Shown piece by piece: positions 35,527-47,003 of a DNA stretch of 64,000 nt. The translations under genes were made by a program, and so were the position numbers. The DNA comes from Hofstenia miamia. Its lineage: Eukaryota; Xenacoelomorpha; Acoela; Hofsteniidae. How positions within the stretch are numbered: position 1 is the stretch's first letter; every line of letters starts with the position of its first letter. The stretch lies in the NCBI GenBank assembly GCA_900660155.1, contig CABFPE010000251.1:63654-127653 (forward strand), in the 5' to 3' direction. The notes under the pieces were generated by a model that was not told where the DNA came from, did not search any database, and saw only the letters and a list, made by a program, of their open reading frames with translations.

Positions 35527-36960
35527 TAGAGCGGGGCAAGACGCCTAAGCGCGTTTGGCTGTCATGCTAATTTAATTTCTTGAGTCAGTTATTACTTCGC
35601 ATCGTTAGTATACATTAACTACCCTATAATGCTTCGATAAGATACTCCAAATATTTCTTGTCTCTGAGAAATTTAAAGAAATCTAAAAGTACATTAAAAG
35701 GCGTCTTGCCCCACCAGTGCATTTACATTATAAATCGAGTTTAAAGAACGTTTTATTTTCACAAATATTATTTTCAACAGTTAACATCATGCATAGTACT
35801 AATCAGTTTCACAGATATGACATGAATACACACCCTCGCAGGGTGTGCAATTTTCATGGGCCCACATATCGCACTCAGCGCATTTGATCCATTTTTCTTT
35901 ACTTCGACTTGTTGAAAAGGGTTCCAAACAAACAACGCAGAACCATTCCACACTATCGTCGGAAGGAATATCAGTACCGGTAGAGAATTTGGCACGCTTA
36001 GAAGTATCTTTTTTTGTGGGACATTTTTTCCTCTGGTTTGCCTTTTCATCGTATTTACTCTATCCATAGCCATATTTTTGAATGGAGACGAGATTATTAC
36101 TTCACTTGATTGAAGTCGCTTGGAGATAACCACCGGGTGGTTGAGTAGACTACGTCCGATCGAAGCTTCAGCAATGTCTTTTACACTATCGTGTAATGTA
36201 GTAGTCGTAATCATTGGGAAGTCTTCATTTTCATTTAGAAGCATAGATGAATTTGAGCAACAAGGAAGATTTTCATCGTTTTCATTTACTTCAAGCACAC
36301 TTGAGGTTGAGGAACTGTGCTGATTTTCTTGATGCATTTCAATAATAAATTCATTATCAAATTTGTCATCTTGAAAAGGCCATAGACCAGTCACATCGAA
36401 TCCCTTCACAGCGGTTTGAATGGATGCACTTTTTTGATAAGCCTGATCAAATAAAGCAGCGATATCGAATGGTGTGATCGCCTTCCTCGATTAGATATCA
36501 TGAAGTTATCAACGGATGAAGAATAGGCACACTCTCTTTATTGAAGCCCTCAATTCGATTGAGACTAGTTCCTGTTGGCGATCGCAACGATAAATCTGGA
36601 TTTCTTCTCAAAAATCCAGCGACCCAGTCCTTGCCCGCTAAACGTAATTCTTTATTAAATGAATGTTTTATTTTCCACTTTTCTACTAAGTCAAAAGCAA
36701 GACGTCTGAGCTCTCGTAATGTCAACCCATAACATGACTTCTCCATCATTTTTACATAATCTTTCAGTTCACGCTCTAAATTTTTGCTAAAAACCGGTTT
36801 TTGCAACCTAACTGAATTTTCCCGGGGTCGTTCACCTTATCACGATGGCGTGCCAAGGTCCGAGGTGGTATCCCAACTTCCAGAGAGATAGATCCAAGCG
36901 ATTTTCCATTGCCAAGTTCCGCAAGAGCTTTAGCTAATTGGTCCCCACAATTTCTATTTC
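35527..36960 (-). mobile_element. pogo/Tigger-like transposon lacking DDE core
   Basis: Minus strand, in order: an HTH (psq) block, LAKALAELGNGKSLGSISLE and then GIPPRTLARH (about 36,930-36,850); a CENP-B-type HTH (GLTLRELRRLAFDLVEKWKI...LAGKDWVAGFLRRNPDLSLR, 36,730-36,590); directly after it the C-terminal block ITPFDIAALFDQAYQKSASI followed by VKGFDVTGLWPFQDDKF (36,490-36,370); and a PHD-like zinc finger in a shifted frame (CAECDMWAHENCTPCEGVYS with CHIC, 35,900-35,830). The catalytic DDE domain of some 250 residues that normally lies between the HTH and the GF-VTG-WPF block is absent, so this is a deletion derivative. The terminal motif GGGGCAAGACGCC (35,533-35,545) has an inverted subterminal copy at 35,700-35,712. 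Confidence 0.85.
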
Positions 36961-36991
36961 AAAATTTGACAACTCATAAGCCGCAAAAGTC

Positions 36992-37080
36992 ACTTTTGGG
37001 GACCCCACGGTTAGTCTTTTGACTAGTCAAAAAAATTTTTGCCTATAGTAAAAAGACTAATCGTGTGGCACTCCCTTTAT
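36992..37080. repeat. Short foldback, about 25-bp arms
   Basis: CCACGGTTAGTCTTTT on the left and AAAAGACTAATCGTGTGG on the right form an inverted pair around a loop of about 35 bases. The GGTTAGTCT motif recalls the ends of MITE family H1. Target duplication not evident. Confidence 0.65.
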
Positions 37081-38959
37081 ATACAAAATTTGAAGCTAAC
37101 CTTAATGTATATTGTCAGGCTAGTGGGTTATTTGCTACCGGTACTATCACCAAATTTAAGTTTATGCTATTTCTCATTTTGCTAAAAAGGTGCTAACTAA
37201 TTAATATTACATCCAATGTTTTGCAAAACATAAACACAGAAAATGCGTCCGCTGTACAAGTTTCTATTCACTTAGAAATATTGAGAATTACAGAAAAATA
37301 GTGCAATCAAAATTCAAGGACTAAGAATTAAATTAATTGTCAACCTAGTAATCAATCTAGAAAGTGGAGTGGTCACAGTGTTATTTTCCATTGTCTGATA
37401 TATATAAAACTACTTTTGTTAGCGATTGACTACCAGGCTGTTAATTCAATTGAAAATTAGTTTGAAAGCCGCTTTAATGATAATAATTTACACTTGTAGA
37501 TTCATTTGCTGACTTTTTCGTTGAAGCAATTTTTTGAGCCTACCCATGATAGTTCTAAAGGGCAAACTTATTTTCTCAAAATTCATAAGCAATTTTTCCA
37601 AAGCCTATTATGAAATTTGGAAGTATTGATGGCGAAAAATTAATGCATTGCTTGAAAAGATCCACTATTGTCTCCATTTTAAATATTCAAGTAAACAAGA
37701 TGTCAAAAGCCCACAAAAACAACAACCTGCTTTAACTGCTTCATTTTATGTAGATAGTTCCCATGCGGTGAGCAGTCTTGGGATTTTTTAAGGTAGCAAA
37801 AAGAGGAGTCAATCCTCTAACTTTTGGTGCTTTCAAATTTTGGATATATTTATTAGTTTATGAAGTATATTATAGGTGTTTCAAAATTCAAAAGGCCAAT
37901 AAAATTTTAAAAATTCTAAGCTTGAGGTTAAACATCAAGTCTAATTGGATTTACTGAAACTAACTATTTCAGGGCGACTGAAAGAAAATTGCTTAATTTC
38001 TTCGTTATTATCACACTGTTAAGTCCCTATTTCAAAACGTTTAGACTCAGTCCTTGTCCAAAATTTTTGAAACAACAGACCTTATGACGCTTGGCCTGCA
38101 GCATTTCCATCTCTAGACAAAACTTCATATATTTTTTTAGTGTACTGTGACAGAATGTAGGCTTAAAGCCATTCTCGTTTAACCTCACAGTAACTTAGAA
38201 AAGTGTAAACTTAAAGGCGCCTTCTCTAATTAAGAAATGGACTGCAATGTAAATTACAAATTATTTTTAGTGACATTAGATTTGTAAATTTATTATCTTA
38301 ATCAAGTGTATAAAACAGGTTATTCGCTTGGGTTTAGTTGAAGCAGCAAAAATAGAAATTAAAAATTTAAATCGATCATTAAGTAAAAAATTGACAATAA
38401 CAACCTGTAAGTAGTTTTAGTATTTTATTGGATACCAGTAACTGTTTAACTGGAAGATTTAAGTTGTACAATTCAGTCGCAATAAACTTTTAGTGGAGTT
38501 TAGTTCATTCTTTGATTGTATTAAATTTATTTGGATACTTAAATGAATTCAAGTAGCTAAATATCTTCGTGGCGATGGTGGTGGTGTGATATAGCATGAT
38601 GGACATTGACGGTGCCAAAGAAGATCAGTTAATTAACATCTTATTAAAATTAAATTATGCATTATTAATTATTTACAACTTACTATAGATGGTGAATTTG
38701 GAATACGCTAATTACAACGATCGATGATTAATGCAAATATTCCAGAATACATAGACAGATTTATTTTATATGTCGTTTACTTACTCAATTAGTTATATCA
38801 ATCCTATGCCTGTGTGTTTGACGAAGGAAGATAAACTCATTGGTGATGGATGAAGAAGGAAAACTGGATATTTGCTAACCGATATTAAATTAGTATTAAA
38901 TAACTAAACAAGGAGATGAATTCTGTATTTGAAATTCTAAAGTTCGTTTACACTAGTTG
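37081..38959. other. Unassigned AT-rich DNA
   Basis: No supportable gene, repeat or transposon end recognised. Confidence 0.45.
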
Positions 38960-40269
38960 TTAATTGATGTTATTTCGCTCAGCGTACAATGCATTAACTC
39001 TGTGTATTAATTCGATAATCATGCTTAACCACAAACACCGGAGTGAGCGAGCATTGAAGTGATTCATCCGCTGTAGGGAACATTGCACCGCTTTGGTAAG
39101 GCCGTTTGCTTCAGCAGCACGTGTTAAACCTAGACACAACAATGTCAGTTAATAGCATAACTTGTGGATATATTACAGATATGTTCGGTATACAAGATAT
39201 ACTAACAGTTTAGGGTCAGTACTACTGATGATTAATTAGGTGAAATAGTTACTCTCAAGGACAGTTGTTTATAATGGAAATAAATAAAGAGCATTCAATG
39301 AGTGTACGCTCTGCACTATCAATAGACTTTCCACAATGACATGTTTTCTGCTTTTTGAAAAGGCAAATTTGGCGTATTTAGCTTTTAAAAAATGACCTCT
39401 ACCTCAAGTTAATATTAATGTTGCATTAAAGTTTTGATTATTCCTAATTTTCAAGTCAAAATTTTCTGCAGCAATTATCAATAGATCAAATATCCGATCT
39501 AAAAATGTGTAAACCTCCTCCTTGAGTGTTAGCCTGGCTACGTCACGGTGTGCCAAGTCCCTATAGTGTTTGTGGTGTTAAATTTTTATCGGAAATTGAA
39601 AAAACTTCTTAAATTTTCCTTCAAACCTTACAGTTCGCCCGAAAATTCTTTTTTTCTTAAACTGGGGCTCACCCAGGCCCCCGGCTCCTGCGTCTATGCC
39701 CATCCCCGTACCAGATTAACCAAATTAAAGACATACTTATTGGTAGAAGACAGATTACCTTAAATTTACCCTAAGTTATGTATTACCTTAAACATTACCA
39801 TAAATGGGGTCCAATAATCTTAGTTCACAGTATTTTTCCTCAAAATAGTGGCACTGCTTACAACATTGACCAATTCAAAATCTTGGCATACAACTTACAT
39901 GACTGCCCAACAAGTTTTTCCCGTCTAATTCAAGCAAATATATATGTTCAGTTGTAAATTTTTCTCAAAATAAACCCTGTTTATTACTCACCCCTTCCCA
40001 CCCATCTTTGAAGTTTTGCCCCTCCCCTGCATTTTTTCTGTGGACGCCCATGAGTGTCACAACTGAAGTATTAAAATTGCGACGGCCATTTTGATAAATT
40101 AGCATAAAATATTTTTTCAAATTATTAGTTTTATAACATAACCTTGCAGAAAAGTGAAATCTTCACGATAGTTTTGGATATGTCTCAAATCGTGTGTTGT
40201 TTACTACCCGACATGACAATTTGATTCCGGAACCTGATCCACAACCTGAAATCGGGTGGGTTTAATTTT

Positions 40270-40306
<37 letters not shown>

Positions 40307-41088
40307 AGATTTACTACTACTGTATATTTTTCATTATTAAAAGACCGCATACTACCAAAATCATCAATTTTTAACCAATTTCTGAAATAGCTAAGATATC
40401 ATCCTTTTTAAAATTTTAATTATAAATAAATGATTATATTCTTTGGAATAACAGTTATCTTTTCTCATTGCTGGTTTGATTTATTAATACAATGCAAAGC
40501 TAAGCATTTCATGCATGGTAACAATCAGGAAACCATGGCGAGGACGACTATTTAGGTCTGAGTCCCTGATGGGGAACTGTGTTTAGGTTACTGATATGTA
40601 TAGGGTTTTTCTAATTGTGTTTAGCTTGCTACTGTTCAAATTCATTTTACATGTAGTAACAAATTTGAGAAAGGTGAATTAGCTATTTTTTAGATCCAAA
40701 TTCTGTTGACTATAAATGACTTATAAGAGATTGAATTTATTAAATGATTAGATATTGTATTTTATTCCTATATGTAGATTAGGAAGCTGCTTCTATCTAA
40801 TAGTTGCATATAAGTTTTTTAACCATGTTTATGTGTTGTATAGCAGCTAGTGTCCATTCGGATTATTAACAGTTTGTGTTTATAAATGTCATCACACAAT
40901 GAGAATGAGAATAAGTCTAATAGTGTTATGTCTATTGATTCACCAACAAGCAGGGTACACATAATACTTTTTCCTTTCTGAGTATGAGCTGAGTCATTGG
41001 TGTCTGGAAGCATGGCAACAAATGGAATGTCGGTTAATGGATTCGGCCTTGGGCTGATGCCCACTATAAAACTGGAGTCAATGGTTAC
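38960..41088 (-). CDS. Possible host gene, two phase-matched exons
   Basis: The upstream exon (41,088-40,944) begins after the acceptor TGTTTAG and reads VTIDSSFIVGISPRPNPLTD, then IPFVAMLPDTNDSAHTQKGK, ending CTLLV at a donor (TTG|GTGAAT). The next exon (39,129-38,960) begins after the acceptor GTGTCTAG and reads LTRAAEANGLTKAVQCSLQR, MNHFNARSLRCLWLSMIIEL, IHRVNALYAERNNIN, stop. The donor leaves one base of a codon and the acceptor supplies two, so they join in frame through a glycine. Both exons are clearly GC-richer than their surroundings. I do not recognise the protein. A dispersed repeat (40,480-40,780) lies in the proposed intron. The start codon is not in view. Alternative: two unrelated chance ORFs. 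Confidence 0.4.
39500..40060. other. Patches resembling hAT-type transposon ends
   Basis: GC-rich patches break the AT-rich background: CCAGGCCCCCGGCTCCTGCG with TCTATGCCC (39,674-39,702) and TTGCCCCTCCCCTGC followed by TGTGGACGCCCATG (about 40,015-40,053). Such C-rich strings ending in (A/G)CGCCC are common at hAT termini. No matching partner or duplication was found. Confidence 0.35.
40274..40303. repeat. TA microsatellite
   Basis: About 15 TA units. Confidence 0.95.
40480..40780 (+). repeat. Dispersed repeat family R1, copy D (partial)
   Basis: Shares GCAAAGCTAAGCATTTCATG, TTAGGTTACTGATATGTATA with GGGTTTTTCT, and TTTTTAGATCCAAATTCTGT with copies A to C, in the same order and orientation. 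The most diverged of the four. Confidence 0.5.
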
Positions 41089-41169
41089 CTAAACAGTAAT
41101 TAGTTATGAATCAATGGAAATCAATATTAGTTATTTCTAAGTTATTCTAAAGACTACGCAGTTTGGGAG

Positions 41170-41409
41170 ATAGACATTGCTCTGCAATAGGAATCTGTGA
41201 AACAAAGGAGTAAATTACAATTGCTAATGTACATCCTGGCCTGGGAGATGATTGTACATGATGACCATGACAAGACGCAGAATCATAATAACATCGTAGG
41301 AAGTGTGGTTAAGATGGATTTCTTCCACACAATTATTAACATAACCAACAATGCCTTCACTGTGCAGATACTAAATGCTCAAAGCTCAACGAAAAACATT
41401 GTCACCTAA
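41170..41409 (+). other. Coding-like patch, strand unclear
   Basis: A GC-richer 200-bp patch is open on the plus strand (LLMYILAWEMIVHDDHDKTQ... to 41,409) and partly on the minus strand (VGYVNNCVEEIHLNHTSYDV). Neither is recognised. It lies just upstream of the proposed minus-strand exon at 41,088 and may belong to that gene. Confidence 0.25.
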
Positions 41410-41811
41410 CTACTCAAAGAATGAATTAAGAAGAAACAGCTACCTGATCTACTGTAAAAAAATTTTTTGGATCAAAAAAAGAACTTAAATGCTTTTCACA
41501 ATCAAAATCTTACTGAAATGTCAACTTGCCAGAAGTAAAAGATCATTACAGCAAATTTAAAACAAATGACAAACAGTAAAAATTGGAAAAGTACTTTTAA
41601 GTAATTGTAAACAGATTGTACCCCATAGGCAACTCCCCACGGTGATGTACCAAGCAGGCAAAAAAATTTTCGAGTAACCTGCCTAAAAATTTTTTTTAAG
41701 AATTAACACTATATATATTAATACTACACCTATTTAAATAGATTCAGCTGAAAAAATAGATAAAAATTACCACATAGGCAATTTTTGTACCCATGCAGTA
41801 TCAACACTCCC

Positions 41812-43585
41812 TGTGGGAGATTGCTCAAAATATTTAGCAATTTAAAATCCAACCTCATATTATTTCCACTTTGGGTGAAATCGGAAATAACATAATAATG
41901 GAAAGGTGTTAGATCTATGGTGGATGTTTCAAGCAATTTTTCTATACGTCGGGAAAACAGCATGATATAGTTCAACTAAAGGTGTGTTCCCACTATCGAC
42001 TTTTATCAGCAGATTTTAGTCGAAAATGCAATTATTTTCGTTCACATTGGCGATGTTTTATCAGAAAACCCGAAGTTGGAAGAGGGTTCAGAGTATCGAT
42101 TTTTTATCAGATGATAAATTATTATCTGATAAAAAATCTATAATCTGAACGAAATAACTCCAATTATATTTTGATTGACAGTGAGAGAAATAGCAACATC
42201 TGTTCAATTAGAATGTAAACAATGCTTGCATATTTTGGATCATTCAATTTATCACGTTAATGGATAACAATTGCGATAATTTAAAAGAGCTGCTTTTAGC
42301 TGCTATACAGCTCATTTTGCACATTCCAAACACATTCATCCTCCTCTATAAGTGCGATTAATTTAAGGACGTCATTTTGCGCCCACTGCTGGTTCATTGC
42401 CGCCGTAATTATATAATCAACTATTGAAATTATTAATCCGTTTCCACTTGTAATTCTCATATGCGCAAAGAACCCTGGATTATAACAAATTATAATTTGA
42501 AGGGCTCCGTGAAACTGAATCTTGTAATTTTAATAATATATTTTATAAAGCGTACATTTCTTTCAAAATAAGCAAATAACTCGATTTTGTGTATAAAAAA
42601 ATTCCAATTAGCAATTAAAGCTGAAACAATAATTTAGGATTTGGAAGTCTGTTCCCTACTTGAGAAGTAAGCAATTAGTTTCAAGTAGCTATCCGACTAG
42701 TTTTAATACAGTTCAGACAATCTACTTTTATCAGCTGATAAATTATCAGATGACAATAACTTAGCTGTTTTGCAAAAAATCGAATGGAGCGTTCACACTA
42801 TCGACTTTTATCAGCTGATAAAAAAGCAGATGGAGTGTTCAGCCCAATGAGTACATAATTATTATTATGTACTCCTTGGTTCAGAATATCGACTTTTATC
42901 ACCAATTTCTTGACAGATGATAAAAGTCGATAGTGGGAACACACCTTAAACCGGAAATAATGTCAATGTTAACATGAGTCATAATTTGATGTCTCTTTCT
43001 TTAACAAGTTTAGTTGCAATTTGCAGCTGTGTCTCTGTATAATTATATTCTTTGATGTTGAACTTTGAATCAACATATTTCTTTTTATAAGGGCACCATA
43101 AAGTATATTTAATTGAAAAAAGATGTTATATTTGCAGCTGAATTCATTCTCTCTCTTGTATATCAGTTATCGATATTCTGTTGAAGTGGATAAGGGGAAT
43201 AACACTCCCAGCCATGATCAAATTTCGATAAAGTAAGAAAACCACCATTTGATGGCTCTTCAAAATCTACTCCACCAAAAAAGATTGTGAACGTCATGAA
43301 TTGCATTCCTTTGAATGATAGTCAACTAGACATGCAAGTTATCGATCAACCATTCAAACTTGATGAACAAATAGAAACGAGCAACAGCATCAACTACAAG
43401 TCAAGGTGTTTCATCAAATGGAAGAAAAATGCATTCCTGCAAATAAACCAATCGCAAGCTCTGAAGAAAAAGAGATAAGTCATGATTCTTTCAAAAGGGA
43501 CCTTTGAACATTTCAAGTCTGCTTCCAGATTACGACATTGGAAATTATCTTGGCTGGAAAGCATCTAATTTTGAAAAAAATTACT
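41812..43585 (+). mobile_element. Second copy of the 31-34 kb hAT, 3'-truncated
   Basis: From GGGAGATTGCTCAAAATATT at 41,814 to AAAGCATCTAATTTTG near 43,575, this matches 31,607-32,404 at high identity once the MITE at 41,980-42,946 is removed. Shared landmarks include TGTTGAACTTTGAATCAACA and AGTTATCGATCAACCATTCA. The homology stops at about 43,585, inside the transposase, so the copy lacks the core and dimerisation domain. Confidence 0.9.
41980..42946. mobile_element. MITE (967 bp, TAA duplication) inside the hAT copy
   Basis: Left end AGGTGTGTTCCCACTATCGA and right end TCGATAGTGGGAACACACCT are exact inverted repeats. TAA flanks both sides (41,977-41,979 and 42,947-42,949), and the related hAT copy keeps the empty site with one TAA (31,769-31,771). 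The inside repeats CGACTTTTATCAGCTGATAA-like units in both orientations. The 3-bp TAA duplication suggests PIF/Harbinger. No transposase is present. Confidence 0.93.
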
Positions 43586-44101
43586 CTGCTGGTCCCTGGT
43601 GCTAGACCTAGAAATTGACTAAAACAAATTTCTAGGTGTACTTTTTGATTTCCAATCGAATGCACTCGGTCCAAAGTCGATAGGAACATTATTGATCGAG
43701 AAATTAACGATTATTCAAAAAAATTAAGTTCCAAAATTTGGTTAAAAATTCACATTGTTGTTCATGTTAAAAAATTATCAGAAAAACTAAAAATTTTATC
43801 TCTTAGGGAAACACAGTTATATTAAAAATGTTTATTGATCTAGATGTAAAATTTAATTTCCAATCGATTGGAAGTAGTTTTAAGTCGATCGGACTAATAT
43901 TTACTGAGATATCAGAAATTCAAGTTCAACAAAAATAAAAAATTAGGTGCTTTTTGCTGTCCCTGTCATAAAATTTAGAAATTTTATCAAAAAATATCAT
44001 AATATATCATCCGCCTACAAATTCATCATAACATTATATAAAAGAGAATTGAAAAAACTTTGCAATTGAAAGTATTAAACATAAAAATACTGAACGTATG
44101 G
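43586..44101. other. Unassigned stretch with weak internal repeat
   Basis: TTTCCAATCGAATGCACTCG (about 43,650) and TTTCCAATCGATTGGAAGTA (about 43,857) begin two loosely similar segments that both go on to AAGTCGAT-(A/C)GG. No gene. It ends at a single N (44,102) within a copy of the 104-bp unit described below. Confidence 0.4.
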
Positions 44102-45640
44102 NATTGGAAAAATAGCCATCTCCTATTTCCGGAAACCACGATACATATCGTTTGGTTTGATAATGAAATCTAAACATTCGTTTTGAGACAGAAGTTTTAC
44201 ATTGTTTACTATTGCATGTATACTGAATAGTTCAGATGGTAGTGCATGTTAAATATCATAATATATCATCCGAATACAAATTCATCATAACATTGTATAA
44301 AAGAGAATTGAAAAAACTTTGCAATTGAAAGTAATAAACATAAAAATACTGAACGTATGGTTCTTGAGATATAGTCAGACTGTTCACACTGTCATTAAGA
44401 CAAAAGTCTTTTCAGTGAAGACCGCGAATATTGACAATCATCATTCTATCAAGAAAATATCTAGTAAATAATAGGGTGCAATAAGCAATGTCGGTAATGC
44501 ACATGTTCAAAACTGAAAACATATTTAAAATTGATGATTAAATCATTAACAAATATATTTAACTGCCTATTTAGCAATGTAACATGCATGGTCTTCCCAT
44601 CAGTCATTGTCAATGAGACTACTGAGAGACTGGGAAAATGCATAGGTACAATTCAACTCCATAGAGGAAAAGTTTACTTTCTGACGCTGCAAATGGAATG
44701 TACAGCCCAAATCTGCTCCAAATTTGCATTGGGAAATGTAATGCTTTCCCTGTACGTCGAAGATATATAACATCAAAAAAATACAATGTACTTAAGAATG
44801 TGTTTTCAAAATAAAAGATGTCTTTGTATGGCAAAGAAAATAAAGAAAGTACATGATATTCAGATACAAGTAAATCAAATCACTGATCATACTGGGGCGG
44901 GTTTTCATCATTTAACCATGAATTACGTTTATAGTATTTATAAAATTAATTCGTTTAAAACATTCTTTACAAAATCTAGGATACAAGTTGGCAACTCGAA
45001 AACTCTTTACAACTCATTGGCTAAAATGTGAAGATTCAATAAGAATTTTCACCAGTTCTCATAATACATAAAAGAAATTTAATCTAAGATAAAAAAAGGC
45101 TTTTGTAATTTACTTTAAATAAAAAATGAGCATTTAATCAAATCAGTTTTCTGACAATATATTAAGGTAATGTGGGAAAATTTCGTTTGCAGGTACCTGC
45201 TTGTATTTTCGATAAATTGAGAAAAAAATTGCAAGACTTCAATGAAATATATTGAATGCATAGTTATATATTTGGAAGTGACTCCAAATAAATTTCATTT
45301 ATAGTCTGTAAAGATTTATTACTAATTATAACGGATATTTCTGAAAATCTAAAGAACTTACAAAGCCTACGAGACACACCATATTGGAAAAATAGCCATC
45401 TCCTATTTCCGGAAACCACGATACATATCGTTTGGTTTGATAATGAAATCTAAATATTCGTTTTGAGACAGAAGTTTTACATTGTTGACTATTGCATGTA
45501 TATTGAATAGTTCAGATGGTAGTGCATGTTAAATATCATAATATATCATCCGAATACAAATTCATCATAACATTATATAAAAGAGAATTGAAAAAACTTT
45601 GCAATTGAAAGTATTAAACATAAAAATACTGAACGTATGG
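43998..45640. repeat. 104-bp unit in three copies
   Basis: Copies at 43,998-44,101, 44,257-44,360 and 45,537-45,640 run from AATATATCATCCG to ACTGAACGTATGG. They are nearly identical. The first ends exactly at the single N. Confidence 0.9.
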
Positions 45641-45990
45641 TTCTTGAGATATAGTCAGACTGTTCACACTGTCATTAAGACAAAAGTCTTTTCAGTGAAG
45701 ACCGCGAATATTGACAATCATCATTCTATCAAGAAAATATCTAGTAAATAATAGGGTGCAATAAGCAATGTCGGTAATGCACATGTTCAAAACTGAAAAC
45801 ATATTTAAAATTGATAATTAAATCATTAACAAATATATTTAACTGCCTATTTAGCAATGTAACATGCATGGTCTTCCCATCAGTCATTGTCAATGAGACT
45901 ACTGAGAGACTGGGAAAATGCATAGGTACAATTCAACTCCATAGAGGAAAAGTTTACTTTCTGGCGCTGCAAATGGAATGTACGGCCCAA
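44103..45990. repeat. Recent 0.6-kb direct duplication
   Basis: 44,103-44,710 and 45,383-45,990 are about 98-99 percent identical (offset 1,280), separated by 672 bp present only once. Each copy holds the exon-like ORF described separately. A single N sits at the left edge of the first copy, so an assembly origin is possible. Confidence 0.9.
44575..44737 (+). CDS. Possible exon, copy 1 of duplicated pair
   Basis: After an acceptor-like CTATTTAG the plus strand reads NVTCMVFPSVIVNETTERLG, KCIGTIQLHRGKVYFLTLQM, ECTAQ, then CSKFALGN before a possible donor AAT|GTAATG. Three cysteines and two N-glycosylation sequons (NVT, NET) suggest an extracellular domain, but I do not recognise it. The 3' end differs from copy 2. 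It could be a chance ORF. Confidence 0.3.
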
Positions 45991-46000
45991 ATCAGCATAG
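45855..46000 (+). CDS. Possible exon, copy 2 of duplicated pair
   Basis: Same sequence as the copy at 44,575 with one residue change (LTLQM to LALQM) and one silent change, ending AQISI at a good donor CATAG|GTAAAT. The presence of acceptor and donor around an open frame favours a real exon over a chance ORF. No flanking exon of the same gene was identified. Confidence 0.35.
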
Positions 46001-46050
46001 GTAAATGTACAGCTCTCTTTGCACGTAAGGAAATTAAATATAATAAATGA

Positions 46051-47003
46051 AGTTTTTGAATAATATATTTTTATAACTAATTCATTGATAGCAAATAAAA
46101 ATAAAGTTTCTTAAATTTGAGATTATTTCAAATAAATTATATTATTTGTGAAATGTGGTTGCTATTTCTAAACATGATCCATTCATTTAATCAATATATA
46201 TCATATTAAAGGTAAATATATGCTGTATTGCACTGAAGAGATTTAGTGGTGTTTGTGAAATGATACTCCTTCAACATAATTAAAGCAATTTTCTGTAAAC
46301 GTACAAAAATCTAATACAGTTGCATATTATATTTGCTAAAATTGATGTTAGTACCAATTTGAAGATATTATGCCACAAATATGCTGAATGCCAAAAAGGA
46401 AAGATGAAGAAATAGAGAGATATTCTGCAAAATTGTTTATCTATAATAATTAAATGAAGTGATAATTTTTTGCCATTTGATGTTTTGGTTAATTTTCATT
46501 TTTATAAATAAATGTGGAATATTTCGAGGCGTCAATCCGATGCAAAAGTGCGTATTTAATGAACGAACTTAAGTCAACTTTGACTTTAGTACATACTTAT
46601 TTGAGTGTGGTTCTGCAACTAAGTTCAACAATATATTGTTCTATTGCAAATGGAACGGGTATTTCTCCAAAATGATAATAGAAAACCTTTGCTAGCAAAG
46701 GTTAACATACTTTTTCACGAAACTGATTAAACTCGTCAATATTAAATACTACTCTCAACAAAATCAGAATTTTAAATGTTAATTCAAATTACAAAATGTT
46801 TGAGATTATTATTAGGATTATATAGGAAAGGCATTTAACAGGCACTTTATAAGTAGGAAGTTAAGGAATAAAGCATAAAATCAGCCCAAGTAATTTTAAA
46901 TATTGTAATTGTAGAACTAGTTATCTATTTCCCAATAGGCTAGTACAATATTGAAAATAAAAAAAAGCAAATGAAAAAAACTAAAAAACAAGAATATTAA
47001 AAT
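46051..47003. other. Unassigned AT-rich DNA
   Basis: Between the exon-like copy and the eS10 3' end. No ORF or repeat recognised. It presumably contains the eS10 3' untranslated region and poly(A) site; AATAAA overlaps the eS10 stop codon. Confidence 0.4.
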
